64,000 nt of DNA from Streptomyces sp. WMMC500 (GTDB lineage: Bacteria > Actinomycetota > Actinomycetes > Streptomycetales > Streptomycetaceae), in contig NZ_CP114905.1 in assembly GCF_027497195.1 (NCBI RefSeq), positions 2,213,501-2,277,500 on the forward strand, given 5' to 3'. The notes beneath the pieces were generated by a model, which was not told where the DNA came from, ran no database searches, and worked only from the letters and a program-made list of their open reading frames with translations. The position numbers and the translations under genes are program-made. Positions 33,775 through 41,443 of the stretch are shown piece after piece; position 1 is the first letter of the stretch, and every line of letters begins with the position of its first letter.

Positions 33775-34547
33775 GCGGCACCCTCCCCCTTGTACGCGTC
33801 CGGGCCGTCCGCGGCCTCCCCGGAGACAGCCGGCGCGCGCCCGCGCGCGTGCCTCCCGTGCAGCGCCAGCACCAGCGGCGCCGCCAGCGCGGCCACCAGC
33901 ACCGGCGTCCCGGCGGGCAGCGCGGGCAGCGCGCCGAGCACGAGCGCGACGGCGACGACCGCGGTGGCCCGCTCCACGGTCCCCGTGAGCATCGGCCCCA
34001 CCAGCGCCAGGAACACCGCGGGCCCGGCGGCGTCCAGGCCCCAGGCGGCGGTGTCGCCGATGGCCTCGGCGCCGAGCACGCCGGCGAGGGTGGTGAGGTT
34101 CCAGCACACGTAGAGGGTCAGCCCGGTGACGGCGAAGCCGAGGCGCTGGGCGCGGCGGGTGGGCTGGGCGATGGTGACGACGGCCGTCTCGTCGATGACC
34201 CACTGGGCGGCGAGCGGGCGCAGCGCGCGGGGCAGCCGGAGCATGGGGGCCAGGCGCAGCCCGTAGAACGCGTTCCGTACGCCGAGGAAGAAGGCCCCGG
34301 CCGCGGCGGCGAACGCGCCGCCGCCCGCGGCGACCGCGCCGGCGAGGGCGAACTGCGAGGCGCCGGTGAAGATCAGCAGGCTCATCGCGCAGGCCTGCGC
34401 GGCGCTGAGCCCGGCGCCGGCCGCGGTGACGCCGAACGCGAATCCGGAGAGCCCGACGGCGACGCCGACTCCGAGCCCGTCGCGCAGGGCGGCGCGGTCC
34501 TCGGGCGCGGGCTCTGCGGTGGGCGGAGGCTGTGCTTCTGTGGCCAT
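33771..34547 (-). CDS. azlC: AzlC-family branched-chain amino acid exporter subunit
   Basis: The 258-residue membrane protein has the AzlC/YgaZ marks: LGVGVAVGLSGFAFGVTA, LLIFTGASQFALAG, FFLGVRNAFYGLRLAPML and WVIDETAVVTIAQ. It works with AzlD. A tandem direct repeat lies 34 bases upstream of its ATG and the AraC-type regulator gene is next upstream on the same strand, so it is probably under that regulator. Confidence 0.9.
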   Translation of the reverse strand: MATEAQPPPTAEPAPEDRAALRDGLGVGVAVGLSGFAFGVTAAGAGLSAAQACAMSLLIFTGASQFALAGAVAAGGGAFAAAAGAFFLGVRNAFYGLRLAPMLRLPRALRPLAAQWVIDETAVVTIAQPTRRAQRLGFAVTGLTLYVCWNLTTLAGVLGAEAIGDTAAWGLDAAGPAVFLALVGPMLTGTVERATAVVAVALVLGALPALPAGTPVLVAALAAPLVLALHGRHARGRAPAVSGEAADGPDAYKGEGAA

Positions 34548-34580
34548 GCGCCGGACGTTATGCGGCCGGGGTGCGACCGG

Positions 34581-34600
34581 TCTTGTACGTTCTTGCACGT
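34581..34600 (-). promoter_or_regulatory. Ten-base direct repeats before azlC, candidate AraC-type operator
   Basis: On the plus strand TCTTGTACGT is followed at once by TCTTGCACGT: two 10-base direct repeats, nine bases identical, one helical turn apart. AraC-type regulators bind direct repeats of this geometry. The site lies between the araC-like gene and the azlC start, 34 bases from the latter. Confidence 0.5.
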
Positions 34601-34657
34601 CCTGACCGGCGCGGCTGGCCGGGTCCGGGTCTCGGCCGGCCCGCTCGGGCGAGCCGG

Positions 34658-35509
34658 TCAGCCGGCCCGCTCCCGCCGGTACGCGCCCGGGGGTACGCCC
34701 ACGATGCGGGTGAAGTGCCGGTTCAGGTGCGGCTGGTCGGTGAACCCCACGGTCACCGCCGCCTCCGACGGCCGCAGCCCCTCGTCCAGCAGCCGCCGCG
34801 CGCGCCGCACCCGGGCGTCGGTCAGCCAGCGGTGCGGCGGGGTGCCGTACGCCTCCTTGAAGGCCCGCAGCAGCGCGAAGGGCGACGTGCCCAGCTCCGC
34901 CGCCAGCGCCTCCAGCGTCGGCGGCGCCGCCATCCGCTCGTACAGCACCGCCCGCGCCCGGGCCGCGGTGCGCGCGCCCGCGGACGCCACCGCGCGCCCC
35001 GGGAGCCGCGCGCCGTGGCGGCGCAGCAGGCGGGCCAGCACGACGCGCAGCACGCTGTCGGCGGCCAGCGGGTCGTCCTCCTCGGCGGCGCGGTGCACCT
35101 CGGCGATGAGGCCCGAGGCGCCGGGGTCGTCGACCATGGTCTCGCCGAAGCCCGCGGTGCCGCGAATGGCGGTGACCTCGGCGGCCACCTCGGCGACCAG
35201 GCCGGCGGACGGGTAGAGCGTCGCGTACGACCAGCCCTCCGCGACACCGGCGCGGGCCGTGTGCGGCACCTCCGGGTTGATCATGACGACGGTGCCGGGA
35301 CCCGCGAGGAGCGTGCCGTCCGGCATGCCGACGGCCTCCACGCCGGCGGTGACGGCGCCGAAGACGTAGCCGTCGTGGGAGTGGGCCGGGAAGGTGTGGC
35401 CGACGTAGCGGGCGCGCAGCAGATCGAGGCCGGGCAGGCTGGTGTAGCGCCAGTGCCGGGCCCACTCGCGGTCGGCGCCGTCCGGCGCCCGCGCCGTACG
35501 CGACCCCAT
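34658..35509 (-). CDS. AraC-family transcriptional regulator
   Basis: The 283-residue protein has an N-terminal cupin-like ligand-binding domain (FPAHSHDGYVFGAVTAGVE; PGTVVMINPEVPHTARA) and two C-terminal helix-turn-helix motifs (LEALAAELGTSPFALLRAFKEAYG; EAAVTVGFTDQPHLNRHFTRIVG). It precedes azlC and azlD on the same strand, a common arrangement, and likely senses an amino acid or related inducer. The ATG at 35509 is the first start that keeps the cupin domain whole. The lhr promoter lies only 18 bases upstream, divergently. Confidence 0.92.
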   Translation of the reverse strand: MGSRTARAPDGADREWARHWRYTSLPGLDLLRARYVGHTFPAHSHDGYVFGAVTAGVEAVGMPDGTLLAGPGTVVMINPEVPHTARAGVAEGWSYATLYPSAGLVAEVAAEVTAIRGTAGFGETMVDDPGASGLIAEVHRAAEEDDPLAADSVLRVVLARLLRRHGARLPGRAVASAGARTAARARAVLYERMAAPPTLEALAAELGTSPFALLRAFKEAYGTPPHRWLTDARVRRARRLLDEGLRPSEAAVTVGFTDQPHLNRHFTRIVGVPPGAYRRERAG

Positions 35510-35526
35510 GGGGACGAGTGTGCTGG

Positions 35527-35549
35527 GTGTCAGTGGTCGGGTGCACGAT
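35527..35549 (+). promoter_or_regulatory. RecA-NDp/PafBC-like promoter of lhr (weaker match)
   Basis: GTGTCAGTG, eight bases, CACGAT. The upstream element differs from the consensus only in its first base; the -10 keeps A2 and T6. Seven bases after the hexamer is the ATG at 35557, so the transcript would be leaderless, as at dinG. Confidence 0.6.
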
Positions 35550-35556
35550 GGTTCAC

Positions 35557-38500
35557 ATGGCGAGATCGGTGCTGGAGACGTTCGACCCGGCGACGCGGGC
35601 GTGGTTCGAGGGTGCCTTCGCCGCGCCCACGGCCGCCCAGGAGGGCGCCTGGCGGGCGCTGGGCGAGGGCTCGGACGTGCTGGTCGTGGCGCCCACGGGC
35701 TCGGGCAAGACGCTGGCGGCCTTCCTCTCCGCGCTCGACGGGCTGACGTCCGCCCCGCCGCCCGCGGAGGCCCGCAAGCGCTGCCGCGTGCTGTACGTGT
35801 CACCGCTGAAGGCCCTCGCCGTGGACGTCGAGCGGAACCTGCGCAGCCCGCTCACCGGCATCCGCCAGGAGGCGGTCCGGCTCGGCCGGCCCGAGCCGGA
35901 GGTGCGGGTCGCGATCCGCTCCGGGGACACGCCCGCGGCCGAGCGCCGGTCGATCGCCAACCGCCCCCCGGACATCCTCATCACCACGCCCGAGTCGCTG
36001 TTCCTGATGCTCACGTCGGCCTCGCGGGACGCGCTGGCCGGGGTGGAGACCGTGATCCTGGACGAGGTGCACGCCGTGGCGGGCACCAAGCGCGGTGCCC
36101 ACCTCGCGCTCTCCCTGGAGCGGCTGGACGAGCTGCTGCCGCGCCCCGCGCGCCGCATCGGCCTGTCGGCGACGGTCCGGCCGGTGGAGGAGGTGGCGCG
36201 GTTCCTGTCGCCGGGCCGGCGGGTGGAGGTCGTGCAGCCGCCGTCGGAGAAGCGGTTCGACCTGTCGGTGGTCGTGCCCGTCGAGGACATGGGGGAGCTG
36301 GGCGGCTCGCCCGTGGCCGACGACGGCGCGGGTGCCGACCGGCCGTCCATCTGGCCGCATGTGGAGGAGCGCATCGTCGACCTGGTGGCGGAGCACCGCT
36401 CGACGATCGTCTTCGCCAACTCGCGCCGGCTCGCGGAGCGGCTGTGCAACAGGCTGAACGAGATCGCGTACGAGCGCGCGGTCGGCGAGCCTCTCGCGGA
36501 GGATGCGCCGCCGCCCGCCGAGATCATGGCCCAGTCCGGCGCGGCGCAGGGCGCGCCGCCGGTGATCGCCCGCGCGCACCACGGCTCGGTCTCCAAGGAG
36601 CAGCGGGCGCAGGTGGAGGAGGACCTCAAGGCGGGGCGGCTGCCGGCGGTGGTCGCCACCTCCAGCCTGGAGCTGGGCATCGACATGGGCGCGGTCGACC
36701 TGGTGGTGCAGGTCGAGTCGCCGCCGTCGGTGGCGTCCGGGCTGCAGCGCGTGGGCCGCGCGGGGCATCAGGTGGGCGCGGTGTCGCGCGGCGTGGTCTT
36801 CCCCAAGTACCGGGGTGACCTGGTGCAGTCGGCGGTGGTCACGGAGCGGATGCGCGAGGGCGCCATCGAGGCGCTGCGGATCCCGGCCAACCCGCTGGAC
36901 GTGCTGGCGCAGCAGATCGTCGCGATGACGTCCATGGACGTGTGGGACGTGGGGGAGCTGCTGGCGCTGGTGCGGCGGGCCGCGCCGTTCGCGGCGCTGC
37001 CGGAGTCGGCGTTCACGGCCGTGCTCGACATGCTCGCCGGGCGCTATCCCTCCGACGCCTTCGCCGAGTTGCGCCCGCGCCTGGTGTGGGACCGGGTGGC
37101 GCAGACGGTCAAGGGCCGCCCGGGCGCGCAGCGGCTCGCCGTCACCTCCGGCGGCACGATCCCGGACCGCGGCCTCTTCGGCGTCTTCCTCGCCGGCGCC
37201 GACCCGAAGAAGGGCGGCGGCCGGGTCGGCGAGCTCGACGAGGAGATGGTCTACGAGTCGCGGATCGGCGACGTCTTCACGCTGGGCACGACGTCGTGGC
37301 GCATCGAGGACATCACCCGGGACCGGGTGCTGGTCTCCCCCGCCCCCGGGGTGCCGGGCCGGCTGCCGTTCTGGAAGGGCGACCAGTTGGGGCGGCCGCT
37401 GGAGCTGGGGCGGGCGCTGGGCGCCTTCCTGCGCGAGCTGAGCGGCATGGACCGGCAGGCGGCTCAGGAGCGGCTGCGGACGGCGGGGCTGGACGCGTGG
37501 GCCGCGGGGAACGTGCTGGCGTACCTGGAGGAGCAGCGCGCCGCCTGCGGGCACGTGCCGGACGACCGGACGATCGTCGTGGAGCGCTTCCGCGACGAGC
37601 TGGGCGACTGGCGGGTGGTGGTGCACTCGCCGTTCGGCGCGCAGGTGCACGCGCCGTGGGCCCTGGCGCTCGGCGCCCGCCTCACCGAGCGATACGGGAT
37701 GGACGCCCAGGTGATGCACGCCGACGACGGCATCGTGCTGCGGCTGCCGGACACCGACCTGATGGGGCTCGACCTGCTGGACGTCGATCCGGCACCCGGC
37801 GGCGTCTCTTCGGACGCGGCCGGGGACGACGGGCAGTCGCCGGTCGGCGCGGCCGACGTCCTCTTCGACAAGGGCGAGGTCGACCAGGTCGTCACCGACC
37901 AGGTGGGCGGCTCGGCGCTGTTCGCCTCCCGGTTCCGCGAGTGCGCGGCCCGCGCGCTGCTGCTGCCCCGCCGCGACCCGCGCAAGCGCACGCCGCTGTG
38001 GCAGCAGCGGCAGCGCGCCTCCCAACTCCTCCAGGTGGCCAGCGAGTTCGGCTCGTTCCCGATCGTGCTGGAGGCGGTGCGCGAGTGCCTCCAGGACGTC
38101 TTCGACGTCCCCGGGCTCACGGAGCTGATGGGCGACGTCGAGAACCGCCGGGTGCGGCTGGTGGAGGTGACGACGCAGGAGCCGTCGCCGTTCGCCCGCT
38201 CGCTGCTCTTCGGCTACGTGGCGCAGTTCCTCTACGAGGGCGACTCGCCCCTGGCCGAGCGCCGGGCGGCGGCGCTGTCGCTGGACTCCCGGCTGCTCGC
38301 CGAGCTGCTGGGGCAGGCGGAGCTGCGCGAGCTGCTGGACGCCGAGGTGCTGGCGGAGCTGGAGCGCGAGCTGCAGTGGCGTACGGACGAGCGGCGGATC
38401 AAGGACGCGGAGGGCGTCGCGGACGCGCTGCGCGTGCTCGGGCCGCTGACGGACGAGGAGTTGGCCGAGCGCGGCGCGGAGCAGGCGTGGGTGCGGGAGC

Positions 38501-40347
38501 TGGAGGGCGCCCGCCGGGCGATCCGGGTGCGGCTGGCGGGGGCGGCGCACTGGGCGGCCGTCGAGGACGCCGGCCGGCTGCGGGACGCGCTGGGCACGGC
38601 GCTGCCGGTGGGCGTGCCGGAGGCGTTCACGGAGCCGGTGGCCGACCCGCTGGGCGACCTGCTGGCGCGCTTCGCCCGTACGCACGGCCCGTTCACCTCC
38701 GGACAGGCCGCGGCGCGCTTCGGCCTGGGCGCGGCGGTCACCGACGGCGCGCTGCAGCGGCTGGCGGCGGCGGGCCGGACGGTGCAGGGCGAGTTCCATC
38801 CGGCGGGCATCGGCCAGGAGTGGTGCGACGCCGGGGTGCTGCGGCGGCTGCGGCGCCGGTCGCTGGCCGCGCTGCGGGAGGAGCTGGAGCCCGTCGCCCC
38901 GGCCGCGCTCGCGGCGTTCCTGCCGCAGTGGCAGCACCTGGGCACGCACAGCCTGCGCGGCCTCGACGGCCTCGTCCGGGCCGTCGAGCAACTGCAGGGC
39001 GCGCCGGTGCCGGCGTCGGCGCTGGAGAAGCTGGTGCTGCCGTCGCGGGTCGCGGGGTACGGGCCGACGATGCTCGACGAGCTGACGAACTCGGGCGAGG
39101 TGGTCTGGGCGGGCGCCGGTGCGCTGCCCGGCAAGGACGGCTGGATCTCCCTCTATCCCGCGGACTCGGCGCCGCTGCTGCTGCACGAGCCGCATCCGCT
39201 GGAGCTCACACCGCTGCACGAGGCGGTGCTGGCCGCGCTGACCGGCGGGTACGGGCTGTTCTTCCGGCAGATCGCCGAGCAGGTGCGCGCCGCGCACCCG
39301 GACGCCACGGACGCGCAACTCGCCGACGCCGTCTGGGACCTGGCCTGGTCCGGGCGGCTGACGAACGACACCCTGGGCCCGCTGCGCGCCCTCCTCGGCT
39401 CGGGCCGCACCGCGGGCGCGACCGCGCACCGCGCGAAGCGGCCCACGCCGCGCGGGCGTTACGGCAGCCTGGCGGTCGCGGGTGGCACGCGCACGGCGTC
39501 GCGGAACGGGCCGCCGACGGTCTCCGGCCGCTGGTCGCTGCTGCCCGAGCGCGAACCGGATGCCACGCACCGCGCGCACGCGCTGGCCCGCACGCTGCTG
39601 GACCGGCACGGGGTGGTGACCCGCGGCGCGGTGTCGGCGGAGGGCGTGGAGGGCGGCTTCTCCGCGGCGTACCGGGTCCTGTCCGCGTTCGAGGAGACGG
39701 GCCAGGCCCGCCGGGGGTACGTCGTGGAGGGGCTGGGCGCGGCGCAGTTCGCGATGGACGGCGCGGTGGACCGGCTGCGGGCGGTGGCCACGAGCCGGGA
39801 GCGCGGGGGCGGAGGTGCCGCCTTCGCGGGGGCGGCGCGGGACGACGGGTTCGCGGACGCGGAGGGGCCGGCGGGCCCGTACGGCGGGCACACCCTGAGC
39901 GACGGTCGCGGCGGGCGCCCGCGGGGCGGCGGCCCGCGGGCGTACGGAGCCGGCGGTGCGGGCCGGAGCGGACAGGGCGCGCTGGTGCTGGCGGCGGCGG
40001 ACCCGGCGAACGCGTACGGGGCCGCGCTGCCCTGGCCCGAGCCCCCGCCCGGCACGACGCACAAGCCGGGCCGGAAGGCCGGCGCGCTGGTGGTGCTGGC
40101 GGACGGCGACCTCGCGCTGTACGTGGAGCGCGGCGGCCGCACGCTGCTGGCCTGGCCCCCGGCGGACGACCCCCGCCTCGCCGCGGCGGCCGAAGCGCTG
40201 GCGGCGGCGGCCCGCGGCGGCGCCCTGGGCCGTACGGCGACGGTGGAACGCATCAACGCCACCCCCGCCCTGGACTCCCCCCTGGGCACGCTCCTGGAAC
40301 ACTCCGGCTTCCTGGCCACCCCGCGCGGATTGCGCATCCGCGCCTGA
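35557..40347 (+). CDS. lhr: Lhr-type large ATP-dependent helicase
   Basis: The 1596-residue superfamily 2 helicase is one of the largest bacterial helicases and is damage-induced in mycobacteria. Walker A VVAPTGSGKTLAAFL is near residue 50; the DEVH box is VILDEVHAVAGTKRG; motif III GLSATVRPVEEVARF; motif V/VI region SSLELGIDMGAVDLV and QRVGRAGHQ. A long Lhr-core and winged-helix part follows (about 450 to 850), then the Lhr-CTD with HTH_42-like domains. A Gly/Arg-rich insertion of about 80 residues lies near 1420 to 1490. ATG 35557 fits the usual N-terminus and the promoter; ATG 35548 and a GTG at 35518 are in frame but upstream of the likely transcription start. Confidence 0.94.
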   Translation: MARSVLETFDPATRAWFEGAFAAPTAAQEGAWRALGEGSDVLVVAPTGSGKTLAAFLSALDGLTSAPPPAEARKRCRVLYVSPLKALAVDVERNLRSPLTGIRQEAVRLGRPEPEVRVAIRSGDTPAAERRSIANRPPDILITTPESLFLMLTSASRDALAGVETVILDEVHAVAGTKRGAHLALSLERLDELLPRPARRIGLSATVRPVEEVARFLSPGRRVEVVQPPSEKRFDLSVVVPVEDMGELGGSPVADDGAGADRPSIWPHVEERIVDLVAEHRSTIVFANSRRLAERLCNRLNEIAYERAVGEPLAEDAPPPAEIMAQSGAAQGAPPVIARAHHGSVSKEQRAQVEEDLKAGRLPAVVATSSLELGIDMGAVDLVVQVESPPSVASGLQRVGRAGHQVGAVSRGVVFPKYRGDLVQSAVVTERMREGAIEALRIPANPLDVLAQQIVAMTSMDVWDVGELLALVRRAAPFAALPESAFTAVLDMLAGRYPSDAFAELRPRLVWDRVAQTVKGRPGAQRLAVTSGGTIPDRGLFGVFLAGADPKKGGGRVGELDEEMVYESRIGDVFTLGTTSWRIEDITRDRVLVSPAPGVPGRLPFWKGDQLGRPLELGRALGAFLRELSGMDRQAAQERLRTAGLDAWAAGNVLAYLEEQRAACGHVPDDRTIVVERFRDELGDWRVVVHSPFGAQVHAPWALALGARLTERYGMDAQVMHADDGIVLRLPDTDLMGLDLLDVDPAPGGVSSDAAGDDGQSPVGAADVLFDKGEVDQVVTDQVGGSALFASRFRECAARALLLPRRDPRKRTPLWQQRQRASQLLQVASEFGSFPIVLEAVRECLQDVFDVPGLTELMGDVENRRVRLVEVTTQEPSPFARSLLFGYVAQFLYEGDSPLAERRAAALSLDSRLLAELLGQAELRELLDAEVLAELERELQWRTDERRIKDAEGVADALRVLGPLTDEELAERGAEQAWVRELEGARRAIRVRLAGAAHWAAVEDAGRLRDALGTALPVGVPEAFTEPVADPLGDLLARFARTHGPFTSGQAAARFGLGAAVTDGALQRLAAAGRTVQGEFHPAGIGQEWCDAGVLRRLRRRSLAALREELEPVAPAALAAFLPQWQHLGTHSLRGLDGLVRAVEQLQGAPVPASALEKLVLPSRVAGYGPTMLDELTNSGEVVWAGAGALPGKDGWISLYPADSAPLLLHEPHPLELTPLHEAVLAALTGGYGLFFRQIAEQVRAAHPDATDAQLADAVWDLAWSGRLTNDTLGPLRALLGSGRTAGATAHRAKRPTPRGRYGSLAVAGGTRTASRNGPPTVSGRWSLLPEREPDATHRAHALARTLLDRHGVVTRGAVSAEGVEGGFSAAYRVLSAFEETGQARRGYVVEGLGAAQFAMDGAVDRLRAVATSRERGGGGAAFAGAARDDGFADAEGPAGPYGGHTLSDGRGGRPRGGGPRAYGAGGAGRSGQGALVLAAADPANAYGAALPWPEPPPGTTHKPGRKAGALVVLADGDLALYVERGGRTLLAWPPADDPRLAAAAEALAAAARGGALGRTATVERINATPALDSPLGTLLEHSGFLATPRGLRIRA

Positions 40348-40733
40348 CGGCGGGCCCGGGGGCCGCGGAACGGGAGAACCGGCACCGCGACGCACCGCTG
40401 CCCCTGAACCCGGGCCCCACGGCCGGCTCAGGGCGATCACGCAACGCCGAGACCGGCGGACCGACGCGACCACGTGCCCGCGGCCCCGCAACCCCACGCG
40501 CCCGCGGCCCGGCGCGACGCGGTGCGGCGTGCGGCATGCAGCGCCCGCGCACCGGGCGAAGTCCCGGGCCAGGACGGTCCCCGCAGGCGCTCCGCACCGC
40601 GGCCGGCACCCTCCTGGCGGGGCTGCGTCAGGCCGGGACCGACGCCCGACACCGGCCCCGCAGCGCGCACGCGCTCCCGAACGTCCGGCGCGGTCTCACC
40701 GCACCCGCAGCGCCCGCCGCAGGCGCTCCGTGC
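40348..40733. other. Non-coding gap between convergent genes
   Basis: These 386 bases separate the stops of lhr (plus) and a LuxR-type regulator (minus). Frames crossing it have Pro/Arg/Ala-rich translations without any recognisable domain or ribosome site, so I see no gene. A 14-base direct repeat, CCGCAGGCGCTCCG, occurs at 40581-40594 and 40717-40730. No clear terminator hairpin of the strength found elsewhere in the window was seen. Confidence 0.6.
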
Positions 40734-41387
40734 CTACTCCGCCCGGCCGTTCAGATACGTCAGCACCGCACGCACCCGCCGGTTGTCGTCGTCCGACGGG
40801 GCGAGGTCCAGCTTCGCGAAGATGCTCGTCGTGTACTTGCTCACCGCGCCCTCGGAGAGGAAGAGCTGTCGCGCGATCGCCGCGTTCGAGCGGCCCTCGG
40901 CCATGCCCGCCAGCACCTCCCGCTCCCGCGGCGTGAGCCGCCCCAGCGGCTCGTCCCGCGCGTTGCTCGCCAGCAGCTTCGCGATGACCTCCGGGTCCAT
41001 CGCCGTGCCGCCCTCCGCCACCCGCCGCACCGAGTCCACGAACTGCCGCGCCGCGAACACCCGGTCCTTCAGCAGGTACCCCACCGACCCCCGCCCGTCC
41101 GCCAGCAGCTCCCGCGCGTACAACTGCTCCACGTGCTGCGACAGGATCAGCACCGGCAGGTCCGGCCGCTCCCGCCGGGCCGTCAGCGCCGCCTGCAGGC
41201 CCTCGTCCGTGAACGTCGGCGGCAGCCGGATGTCGACCACCGCGACGTCCGGCCGCTCGGCCCGCAGCGCCGCCAGCAGTTCCTCGCCGGACTCGACCGC
41301 CGCGCAGATCTCCATGCCGTACGCCTGCAACAGCCGCGTCAGCCCGTCCCGCAGCAGGTACTGGTCCTCCGCCAGGACGACTCGCAC
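40734..41387 (-). CDS. NarL/LuxR-family response regulator
   Basis: The 217-residue protein has a receiver domain (VVLAEDQYLLRDGL; phospho-acceptor in VAVVDIRLPPTFTDEG; Lys in GYLLKDRVF) and a LuxR DNA-binding domain (RLTPREREVLAGMAEGRSNAAI; LFLSEGAVSKYTTSIFAKLDL). The start is a GTG at 41387 with GAGGAG seven bases before it; the same frame is open far upstream, through the kinase gene, but without homology. It is the partner of the kinase encoded 56 bases upstream. Confidence 0.93.
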   Translation of the reverse strand: MRVVLAEDQYLLRDGLTRLLQAYGMEICAAVESGEELLAALRAERPDVAVVDIRLPPTFTDEGLQAALTARRERPDLPVLILSQHVEQLYARELLADGRGSVGYLLKDRVFAARQFVDSVRRVAEGGTAMDPEVIAKLLASNARDEPLGRLTPREREVLAGMAEGRSNAAIARQLFLSEGAVSKYTTSIFAKLDLAPSDDDNRRVRAVLTYLNGRAE

Positions 41388-41443
41388 TGCCCCGCTCCTC
41401 TCCGCCCCGCCCGCCGCCGGGACGGCGGCCGTGCGCACCCCCG

